Of a stretch of DNA of 64,000 nt, positions 9,464 through 21,077 are shown in pieces; the stretch's first letter is position 1, and each line of letters begins with the position of its first letter. This DNA is from Steromphala cineraria (Eukaryota > Mollusca > Gastropoda > Trochida > Trochidae). The stretch covers positions 60,582,239 to 60,646,238 of the forward strand of contig OU744723.1 of the NCBI GenBank assembly GCA_916613615.1. Direction: 5' to 3'. Position numbers and translations under genes: made by a program. The notes below the pieces were generated by a model. It did not search any database. It saw nothing but the letters and a program-made list of their open reading frames with translations, and was not told the origin of the DNA.

Positions 9464-9530
9464 GAGCAGAATGGCAAAACTGTGGCGGGAGAAGATCTTA
9501 TACCCTGCCTTAGGCTCCTCCCACCAGACA
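9464..9530 (-). promoter_or_regulatory. TATA + initiator core promoter of the SET gene
   Basis: On the minus strand, GGGTATAAGATC holds a TATA box at 9502-9497. The first T is 30 bases upstream of the A (9472) in CCATTCT (9474-9468), a perfect YYANWYY initiator. Upstream is a G-rich GGTGGGAGGAGCC block. This predicts a 46-nt 5' UTR to the ATG at 9426. TATA-driven, short-leader, intronless organisation is characteristic of replication-dependent histone genes. Confidence 0.75.
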
Positions 9531-11094
9531 ACCTGGCCAGGTGCGTGCGCATCTGAATCGTTTGGTCGTCGACATCAACACAAGATGTTCTAAATGCAAC
9601 ATGCTTTTGTCAGTAATCATGTGTTACTGATACCTAAAATTGAGACATGTTCCCAGCCAATACTAATAGCCCGAACGCAACCCAGTTCTCCCTGTAGTTT
9701 GATCGCGTTGACGTGGCTCTTCCTACAAATTGTGACTCTAGCTAGGCCCCGCCCACTCTGACTTGATGAAATATTCAGGTCCTAGATGTATTTTTTTGGG
9801 TTTTTGATTCATAGTCAAACTGAAAATAATATTTCACAATTTATCAATTTGATTTTAAAAATCAGAATGATACATCAATTTTTCTGTGGGAGACACAATT
9901 TGTTTTTATTTTAGAAAAAAAACACACTCTTTGTTAACAAATTATAGAATTAATCACATTAATTGTTAAAATTATGAATGGTTGAGAGTTGATTTATGTT
10001 TTGGCTGATGCTGTTGGGAAATGTTCCACAAATATAATTTGAGACTGTTTGAAAGCTACATAAGACACAAACTTCACATGAGATTAGTTAGGACAATCAC
10101 TTAAACTATAATTGAAACCTTTATCACCAGTCATAGTGATTGTAACCAGCGCAATTTTCCTATGAATTTTGCTAACCATGTTCTAACAAACTTAATGAAA
10201 TAGCATTCTACATTTATTTATTCTACATTTGTTGGTAGGATACCATTATTTGCTTGAATTATCTGTTATATTGCAAAGTATCTAATTTATTAAATACGTC
10301 CATAAATGAGTTGCCAAGACGGAGCTGTTTTAAAGGACTTCTAACCAGGGCAAAGTTGTACCCTTCATGCGTTGCACGTGGAAAGAAAGATTAGCACAGG
10401 TGCAGATCCTGTCTGCCAACTTTTAAGCTTTCAAACTGTCTACCATTCTCTAATGAATATTCACAAATCACATATATCCATACAGACATAGGAGATCAAT
10501 TAAATAAAAAATGAAACAAAATCGCTTAAAAAACCTCCTATAATACGACAACAAAATTTCAGATTATATCCTTTTGTATATTAAATGAGGCTAAATATTG
10601 TACAACTAACATTGATGCAATAAAACCTTGCTTAGTTATAGTTAGCAATTTTAATATATCAATGTAATGTCAATACATTCTAAATAAATTTTCATTATGG
10701 GATTTGCAAACTCATATACTCGTTCCTAAAGTGTATGATATGACACAAATTCTTCAGACCTATCTGTTGATTATTGATAGAAATGATTTCTACAAGGACC
10801 TTTTTGTTGAACTATACAATCTATATACTAAAATATGCAGGTGTGAGAGCATAGAGTCGATAATCACGTTTCTGGTTCTACCAAATGCTTATCAACGCTC
10901 TCGAGCGCATTGTCTAATATATTTATGAAATCTACATGTTACTCCTTGACCACTTACACTGCCTGTATCTATATATTTGATTATCAATACAGGCAAAACA
11001 TATATTTTGATTTCAGGAATGTGTAATGTCAGGGGTCTAGTCAAAATAACAAACATGATGTTCAATCCTTTTTATACAAAAAAACTGAGGTAAT
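9531..11094. other. AT-rich DNA, nothing recognised
   Basis: No coding exon, tandem structure or transposon terminus was recognised. The frame at 10704-10928 is AT-rich without motif. Confidence 0.45.
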
Positions 11095-11400
11095 GATTTG
11101 TTTGAAAAGAAAGTCTAGGTTTAGAAAAATCATCAGTTTGAGAAGAGCAAATCTAGGTTCATTGTTATGAACACCAGCGTTAGAAAAGCAAGTCTAGATT
11201 TGTGCTAAATGCTAGTTTGAGAAAATCAAGTCTAAATCTGTATTTATTGGCCATTGTGCGAAATTCAAGTCTAAATCTGTATTTATCGGCCATTGTGAGA
11301 AAATTAAGTCTAGATTTGCGATGAAGGCCAGTGTGAGAAAAGCAAGTCTAGTTTTGAATGAACACCAATGTGAGAAAAGTATGTCTAGATTTGTGATAAT
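11095..11400. repeat. 39-bp minisatellite, about 7-8 units
   Basis: The motif GAGAAAAGCAAGTCTAGATT recurs, with units spaced about 38-40 bases. The two best units differ by only a few bases. Because 39 is a multiple of three, the minus strand keeps an open frame (11212-11439) with repeated 13-residue DLDLIFSQWPINT-like blocks. I regard this frame as a consequence of the repeat, not a gene. Confidence 0.75.
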
Positions 11401-14011
11401 ATATTGTAATTTTGCATGATACAACAACTGCATCTGCATATCAAATTGAACACAACCAGTTTAATTCCATGTTGTACATAAGCACATAGTCGCTTTATAT
11501 ATATCCTATCAATTTGTTTCCAAGATTATTTATGCAGGAAACCATTCAACTTGATGAAGAATGACCCTCATCAGTTCAGATCGCCCTACTAATTCCTAAA
11601 GGAAGACTCTTGTTTAGTCAAGCATACTGAGGGTTTATCAAATAGGAACCTTTATTACAGCAGCCTACATCCTCATTCAGCAAGTCTAGACTAAACACAC
11701 ATACAAATAGCTAGAGTAGTTATTTAAGATAGCATAGAGCATATATTTGTCTTTCTCTGGTTTGACAGTATTACGAAGCAGTAAATTTTTAATTTATTAC
11801 CGAATGTAAATGTCAAAGTGTGAAAAAAACTCGCATATTTTTCCTCCATGAATAAATGTTATGTGTATATTTTAAAACCGGTATGTCTTTAAATTGCTCA
11901 AAACATAATTATATTTAACACTCTGTCCAATTCACACATAAAAGTCAACATGTTATTCCCCTCCACCGATCAATTTGAAAGTATGATATATGTTTTTTCA
12001 CACAGCAAGTTATCAGAAAGCACTGTTTCATAAGTTCTAATTTTAGCCAAGGCGAAACTTGTAGCGCGCAGGTGCTGCACGTGAGAAGCAAGACAAGCAA
12101 GAACAGTTTCCAAGTGGGTCAGTGAACTTCAAAGTTTACCTAATAAAGATATCTATCCTTAACCCAAACCTGACCTTCTGGTTGAGTCACTATTTACATC
12201 ATCATTACGATTGATTGGAAATAAAGAACCTACAAAAATTGCAGTTACAGTACTAGGATTAATGATCAGAAAGCCTTTATCAGCAAGCTCATAAAGGATA
12301 TGCATATGTATTTGACAATTGATTTAGAAATTTATTCTATGATTAATGATGAGGGACTGAATCATACATAAAGTACATCTTTACCCCAAAGTTAATAAGT
12401 ATATTATGTTTGCAAATTTATCCTACATCTAGTGATTACATGTGACAAGTTTCCTTACATTACAGCTATAAATAGTTATCAATTGAACAAAAGGGTGACA
12501 GACGCATGTAATGGCGGCCAGACAGACAGATGGTCGGATACACCAACTATATATAACCCAAGCAACTTTGTAGGGTATTATAAAATGCATCTGGGTAGAA
12601 ACGAAAAATTCACTTGACTTACATTTCATTGTCTCTGGATAACTGTGTTATACCTCCGAGCAAACAAAATGAGACATTGTTTTGATAACTCTTATCTATT
12701 GAATATTTCAAATAAACTGAGGAAATTTGCAACATATTTAGATAATTCATATACAAATTGTTGTGAAATCCGCTGAAACATCGATTTTTAAAACTTGTCT
12801 CTTGGCTCTTAATACAACTTGTTCTCAATTTAATGACGGCTTTATTTCCAATCTGAACAATATTTTAATTCTGATGATACCAATTTATACCTTATCAATC
12901 GCTTTACAGTTTTAGTTTATATGTCAATGTGAGGACGTAATATTTTGTGTTTGTAATGTGTAAATATGGACATTATCCTGTTTTATAACGAAAGGACGCC
13001 GCTAATGGCTGAAGTATTGCCCAATCAGCGAAAAACAATAACTCACTCACTCACTCATAATGAATTAAAATTGACTTTATCTGATATTTTCATTCAGAAA
13101 CCCATCACAATAGAGCATATCATCTTTACTTCAATCCCTGCAACTTGTAATTTACAAGAGTGACCATAATCAATTTTTTTCAATTTTACCGGCACCATTT
13201 TGGTCCACGAGTAATAAGACTGACACACACCGCCAGCAACTCAGAGGCTAACAATAAGGATAAGATACCCCTAGCTATCCCCTTTATCCCCACAATATAT
13301 TATCACATTCCCACCCTGAAATAGAAATGCGAAGTCTGTATTTAGCTATGTTTTCTGCATCACATTCAGCATTACATTTTATTGTCGGACACATTAATCA
13401 ACAAACTTTTTAAAATAGTACACTTTACCAATTACATGGAAGAATGTGGCCAGATATTATTTGTTTATGTAAATGTTTACACAAAGCCGAGATAATGGAG
13501 GTAGTGCCAAACCATCTTGGATTATATCTATTTCAAAGGGGAACAATCAAACATCTATTGACATTTGCAATTCTAAAGTGAACTTGGGAGTTAATATCAA
13601 GATTTTCGAAATATTATATCAAAAGGACTTTAGTTCGGACAGTTTCTGACACTTTAAACTTTTCTTTATATCGATCTGTAATATAAAAAAATTGCCCAAC
13701 AAATGCTTAGGAAACAAAAATAAACATTCAAGCAAGACGTTTTACTTTAAAAACATTTAGTTTAGCTTTTACAATGGTTTTTGTGTCAGAGCTTGCAGAT
13801 GCCTTTGTGACGTCATCAACTTCAAATGACTCATGCGACACTTGCGGAATTTTATCATGTTGGAGAAATACTGTTATATTATTGTACATAGATGACCTAA
13901 TGATGATAGGAACTATTTCGATGACTATATTTAACCTGTGTGTATACAGGCAAATAGAGTGGTATTGTCCGAAGTTAGGTAAAAAACCTTGGTGACTTGC
14001 TATACATAACT
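11401..14011. other. AT-rich DNA with a short CACT microsatellite
   Basis: A short ACTC(ACTC)n run is present at about 13042-13057. Several 60-75-codon frames (12429-12629, 12619-12828, 12966-13163, 13774-13995) show no family resemblance. No exon is called. Confidence 0.4.
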
Positions 14012-14297
14012 TTAAGGGGCAGTAGCACGTTTTTTGATAATTTTACAATTTATAAAATTTTCACTGTTTATTATTACTTTGATAGTGTCATTAATCTCAT
14101 TACACAAGCCAATCAGCCATAGTCAGACGACAAAGTATGACGATTCACATGAATTCCGTTGGCGGCCATTTTTTGTGAACACGTTTAATTAATTTTGTTT
14201 AAGAAAAAGGAATTGCATGGCTAAACTTAACATTATGTATCAGAATTATTACTGTTCCATTTAGTTTGAATATATTGTCTTACAACTGTCCCTTTAA
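14012..14297 (+). mobile_element. TTAA-type MITE, internally shortened copy
   Basis: It begins TTAA|GGGGCAGTAGCACG and ends CTGTCCCT|TTAA. The internal GGCGGCCATTTTTTGTGAACA block and the TGGCTAAACTTAACATTATG block are shared with the copies at 564-903 and 23694-24033. The right terminal repeat has lost the ACGTGCTA portion, so it is probably no longer mobile. Confidence 0.75.
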
Positions 14298-16040
14298 ACT
14301 GTCTTTTTGCAGGTAGTCTGCAATCAATTTTTATCATAAAATTGTAGAAATGATGATTGTTTATAACACAGTTTGCTTAATTTACTTAGTTTACCAATTT
14401 TCTTCATAAAATATTTGACAATACAATCTCTGAAGATATTTAGAATGGGACGCTGTCCAAACCTCGGTCAGTTTGCCCTAGTCCCAACATTTAGAAAGAC
14501 CATTACTTATTGTAATGATGCTTTAGATTTATTCAAACAGTACTTTAAAAAATCACTGATTACCTAGCCTTCATGAATGTGTGTTCAGCATTTGGATGAA
14601 TATATGTTATTAGTTAACGAATAAATCTTAATTAATGTTTAGATGACACTAAAATATATACAATGCATATCATGTAGCATAATTATTATGATATCAATTT
14701 CTATATATATTTTGTGATAGACTTTTTGGGTGTAATTGAAAATAATTGCCTATCCTAAAAGAGTGACATGGATGCAATTGATATATGTATTCAAATAGTC
14801 CATGATAAGGGATACACATTTGAAGAATTCCTTAACTGGACACAAGGAGCAAGTAAAAACATATGTGTGTCGGTGAAATTAAACGAAACTTGTGGAAGGA
14901 GCTTATCTCTCAAAAAGGTTACTGTCAGTTGGAAGTTATACATCGTGACAGTCTTTATCATTGCCTTCAAATTGAAAGTCGTATTTACGAGATGAACAGT
15001 CGTTATTGCCAGAAGCTTTTCATTTTATGTTGGCGGTAACAGGCTTCTGTACTTTTGGAATCAAACATATCATAATTCATTCAAAATATTGCAGAAGAAT
15101 ATGACACATAACAAGGGTTTGACTATTTTAGTTATAAATTAGATTAAGAACAGTCCATTTCAAAACGTGTGTGTTCCAACAAAACAAAACTTCAATTACT
15201 TTCCGCAATGAATTTTGGTTTCATCTGTTAAAGGTATAAACAATTAAGTATCTTTTAATAGACTTTATAAAATTCTTCTACAATTATATTTCATCAAGTG
15301 CAATGCCTTGTATTGGTAAGAATAAAACACAAATGTTTGCATGTGGTTTCTCTATATACAGTTGTAAGATCACACTGCAACTGCTTCTAAATGGAAGCAA
15401 TCTCGATCTACTGTCCTTGATGATGTGAACAAATGAGGTTTTAGTTGGGTTATTATTTGTGTTTTCATCCAAAACTGGGCTCCATATCGCTTTGACAGAC
15501 AGTAGATTTGGAACAATGCCCTGATGGTGTCATCTACATGACATCGCAATACTTTTGCATCATCAATTAATCACCTTACAATGCTATGACATCATAAACA
15601 TGATAACATCAAAATGCTATGACACCACAGCACTGAAACCCAAATATGAGTTTTGTGTTCAGAGATGTTCATCATTCTTTTAAAAACTAATGAAGAATTA
15701 TTTAGGATGTTAAATAGAGTCACAAACGTTTGTCTTCTGATATCAATATATCAACACTCCTTGATAAAAGTTTAAAATCCTCGGCAAGCTTCGGTTATTT
15801 GTAACTCTTACTGAGATTCTCTATTTACTTAAGGTTATAAATAACCCTTTAAAAGAATACATGTAATGTAATTTTAATTTTAATGCCTTTCTACATAATA
15901 TACAGCATGTGACATTATTGAAAAGAGTTTCTTATGGCAGAGACATTGGTTTTAAAAAACTGTTTTGATTAAACAAACAGCCTCAAATGGAATTTAGTAT
16001 CTGCATCAACATGATATTACATGCAAACTCCATCAATGTT
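14298..16040. other. AT-rich DNA, nothing recognised
   Basis: The 75-codon frame at 14768-14995 (begins MDAIDICIQIVHDKGYTFEE) has somewhat protein-like composition but no splice context or family I recognise. The minus frame at 15284-15472 is likewise unassigned. Confidence 0.4.
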
Positions 16041-16054
16041 ATTTGGAGAGGGGC

Positions 16055-16305
16055 GTGGAACAAGTGGTTCAGGGTTCGAATACAGCAAAGGGCTCGGCAA
16101 TTTTGTTTGCAGTAGGAAACTGACTGAACTCAGTAATTTTTGAGTGCAAGATAACACTGAATTTCAGGTTCAGCCGATGATGGAAGGTTTCACCGCATTG
16201 CATAGTGAAAATAGCATTGAGGACTTTCTCCCTGCAATAATACTATGAGCCATGATATATTTGAAATATTCTTGAAAGCATCGTTAAATACTAAATCATC
16301 TGACC
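16055..16305 (+). repeat. SINE-like retroposon with tRNA-like B box
   Basis: GGTTCGAATAC at 16073 is a near-perfect B box in a GTGGTTCAGGGTTCG context. The 3' part (16190-16305) is homologous to 85-205: TTTCTCCCTGCAATAATACT, an ATGAGCCATGATATATTTGA block and ACTAAATCATC. The fuller head here suggests a tRNA-derived SINE or a LINE 3' end. No target duplication was found. Confidence 0.5.
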
Positions 16306-16713
16306 TCATCGCCATGTAAATGGGTTCACTGTGGAGGACAGAGTTCACCTTTCTATCCTATCATAACTTATACCATAGATACACTGGGGAAACGTTATTG
16401 TTACCCTACCTCTACCAGGGAAAAGTTGCCTGACAAGAAAGAAGGCGCTGTTTCAAATAAAAAAAACTGTTTAAGGATAAACTCATTATCTAAAAGAAGA
16501 AAGATTCAATCATTAGTTATCGATAATGGGCGTGTCTCAACGTCTGCAATTTGAATTTCATTCTAAGCACATCCTTCATTCACTCATTTCTTGCACTTGA
16601 GATGTAAATTATGTTCATGGGATAAAATTTCTATCTACAGAAGTTCTTTAAATCCACAAAAGTTTAATGCAAGTACCCAGTGTATAAAACTCCCAAAAAC
16701 TAAAGCCAGACAG

Positions 16714-16747
16714 CCGGACTGGTTACTTTAAACATCTGCCAGTCCGG
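16714..16747. repeat. Short perfect inverted repeat
   Basis: CCGGACTGG (16714-16722) and CCAGTCCGG (16739-16747) can form a 9-bp stem around a 16-base loop. A further GTCCGG follows a few bases later. It has no gene context, so its function is unknown. Confidence 0.5.
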
Positions 16748-16749
16748 AT

Positions 16750-18265
16750 GATTATATACCTGTCCGGTTTTTAATATTAGATAAATGAAGAAATTTAGAT
16801 AACCCTCATATTTCACTAATATTCAGCTCGAGTTCTTTATGGTCGATATGCCAAAGGTAGTTCTGTTTTTTTAACTCTTTACTGCTTGCAATACCGACAC
16901 CCAACTACCCCCTTTCTTCTTACCTGACAAGCACCTGCACAGCCCCTTACTGCTTGCAAGAAATTAAAAAATTAAAAACAATTAGAACTGAAAAAATGTA
17001 ACTTTTGATATGATACAATTATTCCTTAATGATTTCTCTGTGTCACTAAAAAGTATTTTTTAAACTTTATTAAATTCATTAACGATATGTTAACGAGTAC
17101 ACTTTACAGCAGGTGAAAGATACTTATGTTTATATCCTGAAAAGGTTTAAGAGACAAAAACCCAATTAAGATCTATTTAATAAGCAGTTTAAGAATAACT
17201 AGTACTCTAAGGTTATAAAGAACAATAAAAAGATAAAGTACACTTGATAGTTTGGATGTAAAGATTTGTTTGATTGATGGATAAGGGGAGATAATCTGGT
17301 TCAAATGATGATCAAGGAAAGTAATTTAAATGACTTCATCAGAGCAAATGTAAATCACAAACGTAATATTAGCCTTTCCTTAATGATGTTATAGCACATT
17401 AAAGCAGATAACAGCTTTGAATGTTTAACAATCAAGAAATAATATAAGTAATCAATTAATTCCAATGTGAAGTCTGCTATGTTCTTTACTGCTATTGGAT
17501 CACTGACTTCCAAAACTGCAACACAGTTGGAAGAAAAAACATAAAACATGAGAGGAATAAGAGTAGAATGCTTGATTTATTCTTATTTAATAATGCAACT
17601 AACATTCCTTAATAGTTAATATGAATTAAGAAACATTCACAGAAACTATAGTCTATCAACATTAGCTTATCAACTCTTGCCATCATGACATCTGTATTAT
17701 GAACAAGTCTGTTGATGAGGCAAACAGTTGAGTGATTTATCATTATCATAGACATGAATCATCATGTACTGGTCTCTTATTGTTACACAATCAATCAAAT
17801 ATGTCAATTATATATATAAGTTATGTTCATTTCATTCACAATGTAGAAACAAATAAAGAAACATGTTGATCAAGGGGAGACAATTCACTTTCAATCATTC
17901 CAAAATTCTCTAATGATCTCAAGGCTCACCATATCAGAATCCAATGTTTAAAGTACATGTATAAATTATTACTTTTATACTGATGCTTACTAACCATATT
18001 GTATGATATGCAGTAAATTTCCTACAACTCATGAAAAGATGGTTACCGTTACATTTTAAATTGGATTGTCTCCCTTGAAAACATTGAAACACATAACAAA
18101 GAATAACTCTATGTACACAGTGCAGTTGCCAATTTGCAAATGATATAAGATTTATAAGTCAGAATGTATCAATATCAGTTTTTAGGGGAGGAAAGCATGA
18201 ATAGTCTATGAATGTCAGGTACTGGTAAATCTTTGCTTCAAAGTGAGAATGTGAAAGACACTGTG
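16750..18265. other. AT-rich DNA, nothing recognised
   Basis: No coding, tandem or transposon-end signal was seen. This is the 3' flank of the piggyBac pseudogene on the minus strand, and no terminal inverted repeat of that element could be identified by eye. Confidence 0.4.
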
Positions 18266-18269
18266 ATCA

Positions 18270-20208
18270 CTATTCATGTTCCTGTTGAGTGTGTGGTCCT
18301 ATAGCATGGTAGGCACTGTGGTGGGCCAGGGAGCAAAAGTGCTCGGTATACGACACACAGCCATAGACGGTATCCCGCCTCACACCTCTCTTTGCATGAC
18401 ACCACTTGCAAGTCGACTTCTTTCGTTTAAGGCGCACCAATCTGTGCTCATGCAGTGTGGAACAGGTTAGTGGCAACACACCGTTACGGGATCTCCCCCT
18501 ATGTTGGAATGCTGAAACCAATTGATGTACAAGATTCATCCTGAATTCAAGTTGGCAGTAACGACTCTTTGCCCACTCTTGTTCAGCTCTTGCAGACTCC
18601 TTTGCTGTGATAAAAGCATTTATCATACAGATATTGATTATAAAATGGAAGATATATCTCCACCACTTCCTTGAAGCTCTTCCAACTGGATAGGCAGCTC
18701 TAAGCTGATCTCACTTGTTGACACCCCTGAAGTGCTGCTGGTACAAAGCCACTGCGCCGGGTCTGGAGACACGCGTCCGAGATCCATCCGATTGTCGTCC
18801 CAGTGCAGGGACGTCATCAGTAGGGTCCAATGTTATTGCAAGAAGGTTGATAGGCCTCTTATCCTGCCATACAAAGGCTGTCAGCTGTCCGCACTGGTAT
18901 GCTCGGGATTCGCCCTGCTGCATCTTAGAAGGCTTCTGAAACAAACAGTTTATAACTTTAACAATCAGTACATACTGTAAATGTCAGCATTATTTAACTA
19001 GGCTAACAGACAAAATAGTCATTAACTCACAAGAAACACATAGAAATAGTAACTGGGCTAGAAATTTGCACTTTTTGTCTCAGGAATGAATTAAGTTTAA
19101 TATTGGCTCCAAACACTTTATACTCCATCCATGTAGGTTTGGAATATTACCTCAAAAACAATGGATTAGTCACAGCAGGTGTTGAAATTTTCCCCTTTAC
19201 CAAGTTAGATATTATCAATGGACACATACAAATGTATATTAATACCTTGTAGTTGTCATGCACTATTGCTTTCTATTCTGGCTGGTTAAAACGTGAATTA
19301 GTAACCCTACAGACTACCACTAAGTTAATTAATGTTGATTTTCTACCTTGATAATGATGACTTATCAGCAATAATAATATGATTCATTCCCTTACAAGTT
19401 GAAGAATAACAATACAATACAAATGAAAAATATTTCACAACCTCTGATTCACAACAGATACATTTTGTAACTTGACTATCCTCAAGTATTACCACTTTGT
19501 TTTAAATGATAAATGACTTGACAAACCTGAATTCATGCGGAAGACCCTTCCTGTTTGCTTTTACAGTACCACAGGTGTAAATGCCATCTTCCTTCAGTGA
19601 GATCAGTAGAGGGCTGGATGTAAAATAGCTGTCGAAGAACACCTGGTGGTGTTTCCCGGCCAGCTGGGTTGTTAGACCTCGGGTCACCTTGTATCCGTTG
19701 GACCGCTATCCCCTTCAAGCAGTTTTCCCATGTACACCTGAAATGACATTTTCATCATGATGATTTGGTAAAAGGTCTGATATAGTTTTTTAAAAGTTCT
19801 GATAATAATTTTGCACTTTATAAATAATTTTAATTAAATATCAAATAAATCAGCTTGATAACTTGTAATATTCATCCATTTGTATACAGAGTAAAGAATT
19901 GATAGTCAAATAGGTAGAGTAAATGCTCATTTTCTAACCTAAAACTTGTGACAAAAGCCAGACTGGCTATCACAGAGCATCCAAACTTTCAAACCTCTCC
20001 TGATTGGTTTTGAGGGATTGTATTGTACTGCAGTGTGTCTCCCTTTAAATGCAACCATGCCCTAATCTAGGGACAGGTGCTGCTTTGGGGCATAATTCTC
20101 CCTTATGTTGGACAGAGTGTCGGTTAGAAGTGGTCTCACTTTACCTAGTGGATCTGTGCCATTGGTTGATTCATTAAAGGCACCACTCGAGCGGCTTTCA
20201 TCCGCCAT
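18270..20208 (-). pseudogene. Degenerate piggyBac-type transposase (DDE_Tnp_1_7), intron-containing
   Basis: Three blocks in order on the minus strand match piggyBac transposases. Block 1 (20208-19938): KVRPLL, then APKQHLSLD*GMVAFKGR, including the region of the first catalytic Asp, then KVWMLCDSQSGF. Block 2 (19737-19527): VYMGKLLEG, then GKHHQVFFDSYFTSSPLL and GTVKANRKGLP, with the second catalytic Asp in FFDSYF. Block 3 (18935-18270): MQQGESRAYQCGQLTAFVWQ, then RPGAVALYQQHFRGVNK*DQ, AYPVGRASRKWWRYIF, and a C-terminal zinc-ribbon-like CKWCHAKRGVRRDTVYGC. AG acceptors precede blocks 2 and 3 (TTTCAG), and GT donors follow blocks 1 and 2. Damage includes stops in the LD*GM motif, at the end of block 1 and in NK*DQ, plus a one-base shift early in block 2. 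The gene is dead. Confidence 0.85.
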
Positions 20209-20256
20209 TTTGAAAGGTTAGCATTGCTAGAAAACAAATGTGCTGTAATATGCTTA

Positions 20257-20406
20257 TGTGACAGGGTGAGGTCTACTACTTCCTACTGGCTTCGGCTGGA
20301 GGGATATCTCTTTGGCCGAACAGGTAGAGCGTAGGACTCTCACCCGGAGGTCCCGGGTTCGAATCCCGCGTTGACTAGAAAATATTGCATTTTCATTCCT
20401 GCTACA
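20257..20406 (+). repeat. 5' LTR of the TRIM, carrying pol III A and B boxes
   Basis: The LTR contains TGGCCGAACAGG (20313-20324), an exact match to the A-box consensus TRGYNNARNNGG. GGTTCGAATCC (20356-20366) is an exact B box. Spacing and the intervening GTAGAGCG word are tRNA-like. The acceptor and D stems do not pair well, so it is tRNA-derived rather than a tRNA gene. Confidence 0.8.
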
Positions 20407-20408
20407 AT

Positions 20409-20426
20409 TGGCGCCCAACGTCGGCC
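20409..20426 (+). promoter_or_regulatory. Primer-binding site of the TRIM (tRNA-Lys type)
   Basis: TGGCGCCCAACGTCGGCC follows the LTR after a two-base spacer. It matches 16 of 18 positions of the tRNA-Lys(1,2)-type site used by many retroelements. This fixes the 5' LTR boundary. Confidence 0.75.
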
Positions 20427-20546
20427 GGGACTATTCCTTAATGTCACATCACCTTTAAGTCCTTTATAGGTTTGTAAATCCATATTGGTATGTAAATCCT
20501 TCATAGGCATCTCCCGAATGTTTGACTCGAGGACGAGTCACTTCGT

Positions 20547-20558
20547 GGAGGGGGTGAA
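20547..20558 (+). promoter_or_regulatory. Polypurine tract of the TRIM
   Basis: GGAGGGGGTGAA, all purine except one T, lies immediately before the TGTGAC start of the 3' LTR. This is the expected plus-strand priming site. Confidence 0.75.
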
Positions 20559-20704
20559 TGTGACAGGGTGAGGTCTACTACTTCCTACTGGCTTCGGCTG
20601 GAGGGATATCTCTTTGGCCGAACAGGTAGAGCGTAGGACTCTCAACCCGGAGGTCCCGGGTTCGAATCCCGCATGGGAAATATTGCATTTTCATTCCTGC
20701 TACA
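20559..20704 (+). repeat. 3' LTR of the TRIM
   Basis: It is near-identical to the 5' LTR, with the same A and B boxes. It differs by an extra A in CTCAACCCGG and by a shorter CATGGG segment in place of CGTTGACTAG. Confidence 0.8.
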
Positions 20705-21077
20705 CTTATTCATTAACAAAATTAAGTAATAACTACTTGATCGATAGAAGAGGAGCATATTTACAGATAATTCATAATAAAAGTTATCAGTTGCTACACC
20801 ATTTTGTCGAATTAATGCATTCCACGATCGTAGCTTCGATGATTGGCTTCATTTCACGATGTTTTTATTTTTTGAGCGATACACTTTATTTTTTGTCAAA
20901 TTGTCAAATCTTTAACAACTACAATGCTTATCTCACAAAGATATATGAAATGAAGTGTGAAATTATGATGTAAAAATCATATATAACTGTAAACAGGAAA
21001 GTCCTCCTGAATTTCGTTTCCACAAAAAATACCCCACTCGAATGGTCCCTTTTTTAATGTGCAGGTACTGCAGTAAT

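Larger units (their letters stand above)
20257..20704 (+). mobile_element. Complete 448-bp TRIM (miniature LTR retrotransposon) with tRNA-like LTRs
   Basis: Two direct repeats, 20257-20406 and 20559-20704, begin TGTGACAGGG and end CCTGCTACA, giving TG...CA ends. The 4-bp target duplication CTTA flanks the element (20253-20256 and 20705-20708). A primer-binding site starts two bases after the 5' LTR, and a polypurine tract touches the 3' LTR. The 152-bp interior has no coding capacity; its CTCGAGGACGAGTC block before the polypurine tract is typical of Ty3/gypsy 3' regions. The LTRs differ by a few changes, including a substituted stretch just before AAATATTGC, so insertion is fairly recent but not new. 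It lies between the N-terminal and main pieces of the piggyBac pseudogene. Replication would need a partner retrotransposon. Confidence 0.85.

Noticed and set aside
9154..9513. 119-codon plus-strand frame
   Set aside because: It is antisense shadow of the SET gene N-terminus and its promoter.
13774..13995. LYIDDLMMIG resembling the YxDD motif of reverse transcriptases
   Set aside because: The residues before and after do not fit any reverse transcriptase block, and no other retroelement part is nearby. Probably chance.
14768..14995. 75-codon frame with protein-like composition
   Set aside because: There is no splice site, homologous motif or repeat copy to support it as an exon, so it was left unassigned.
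20313..20366. Functional tRNA gene
   Set aside because: The A and B boxes are perfect, but the D and acceptor stems do not pair, and the segment is duplicated as part of an LTR.
20614..20973. 119-codon frame beginning in the TRIM 3' LTR
   Set aside because: Its start lies in the tRNA-like LTR segment, the rest is AT-rich flank, and no family was recognised.
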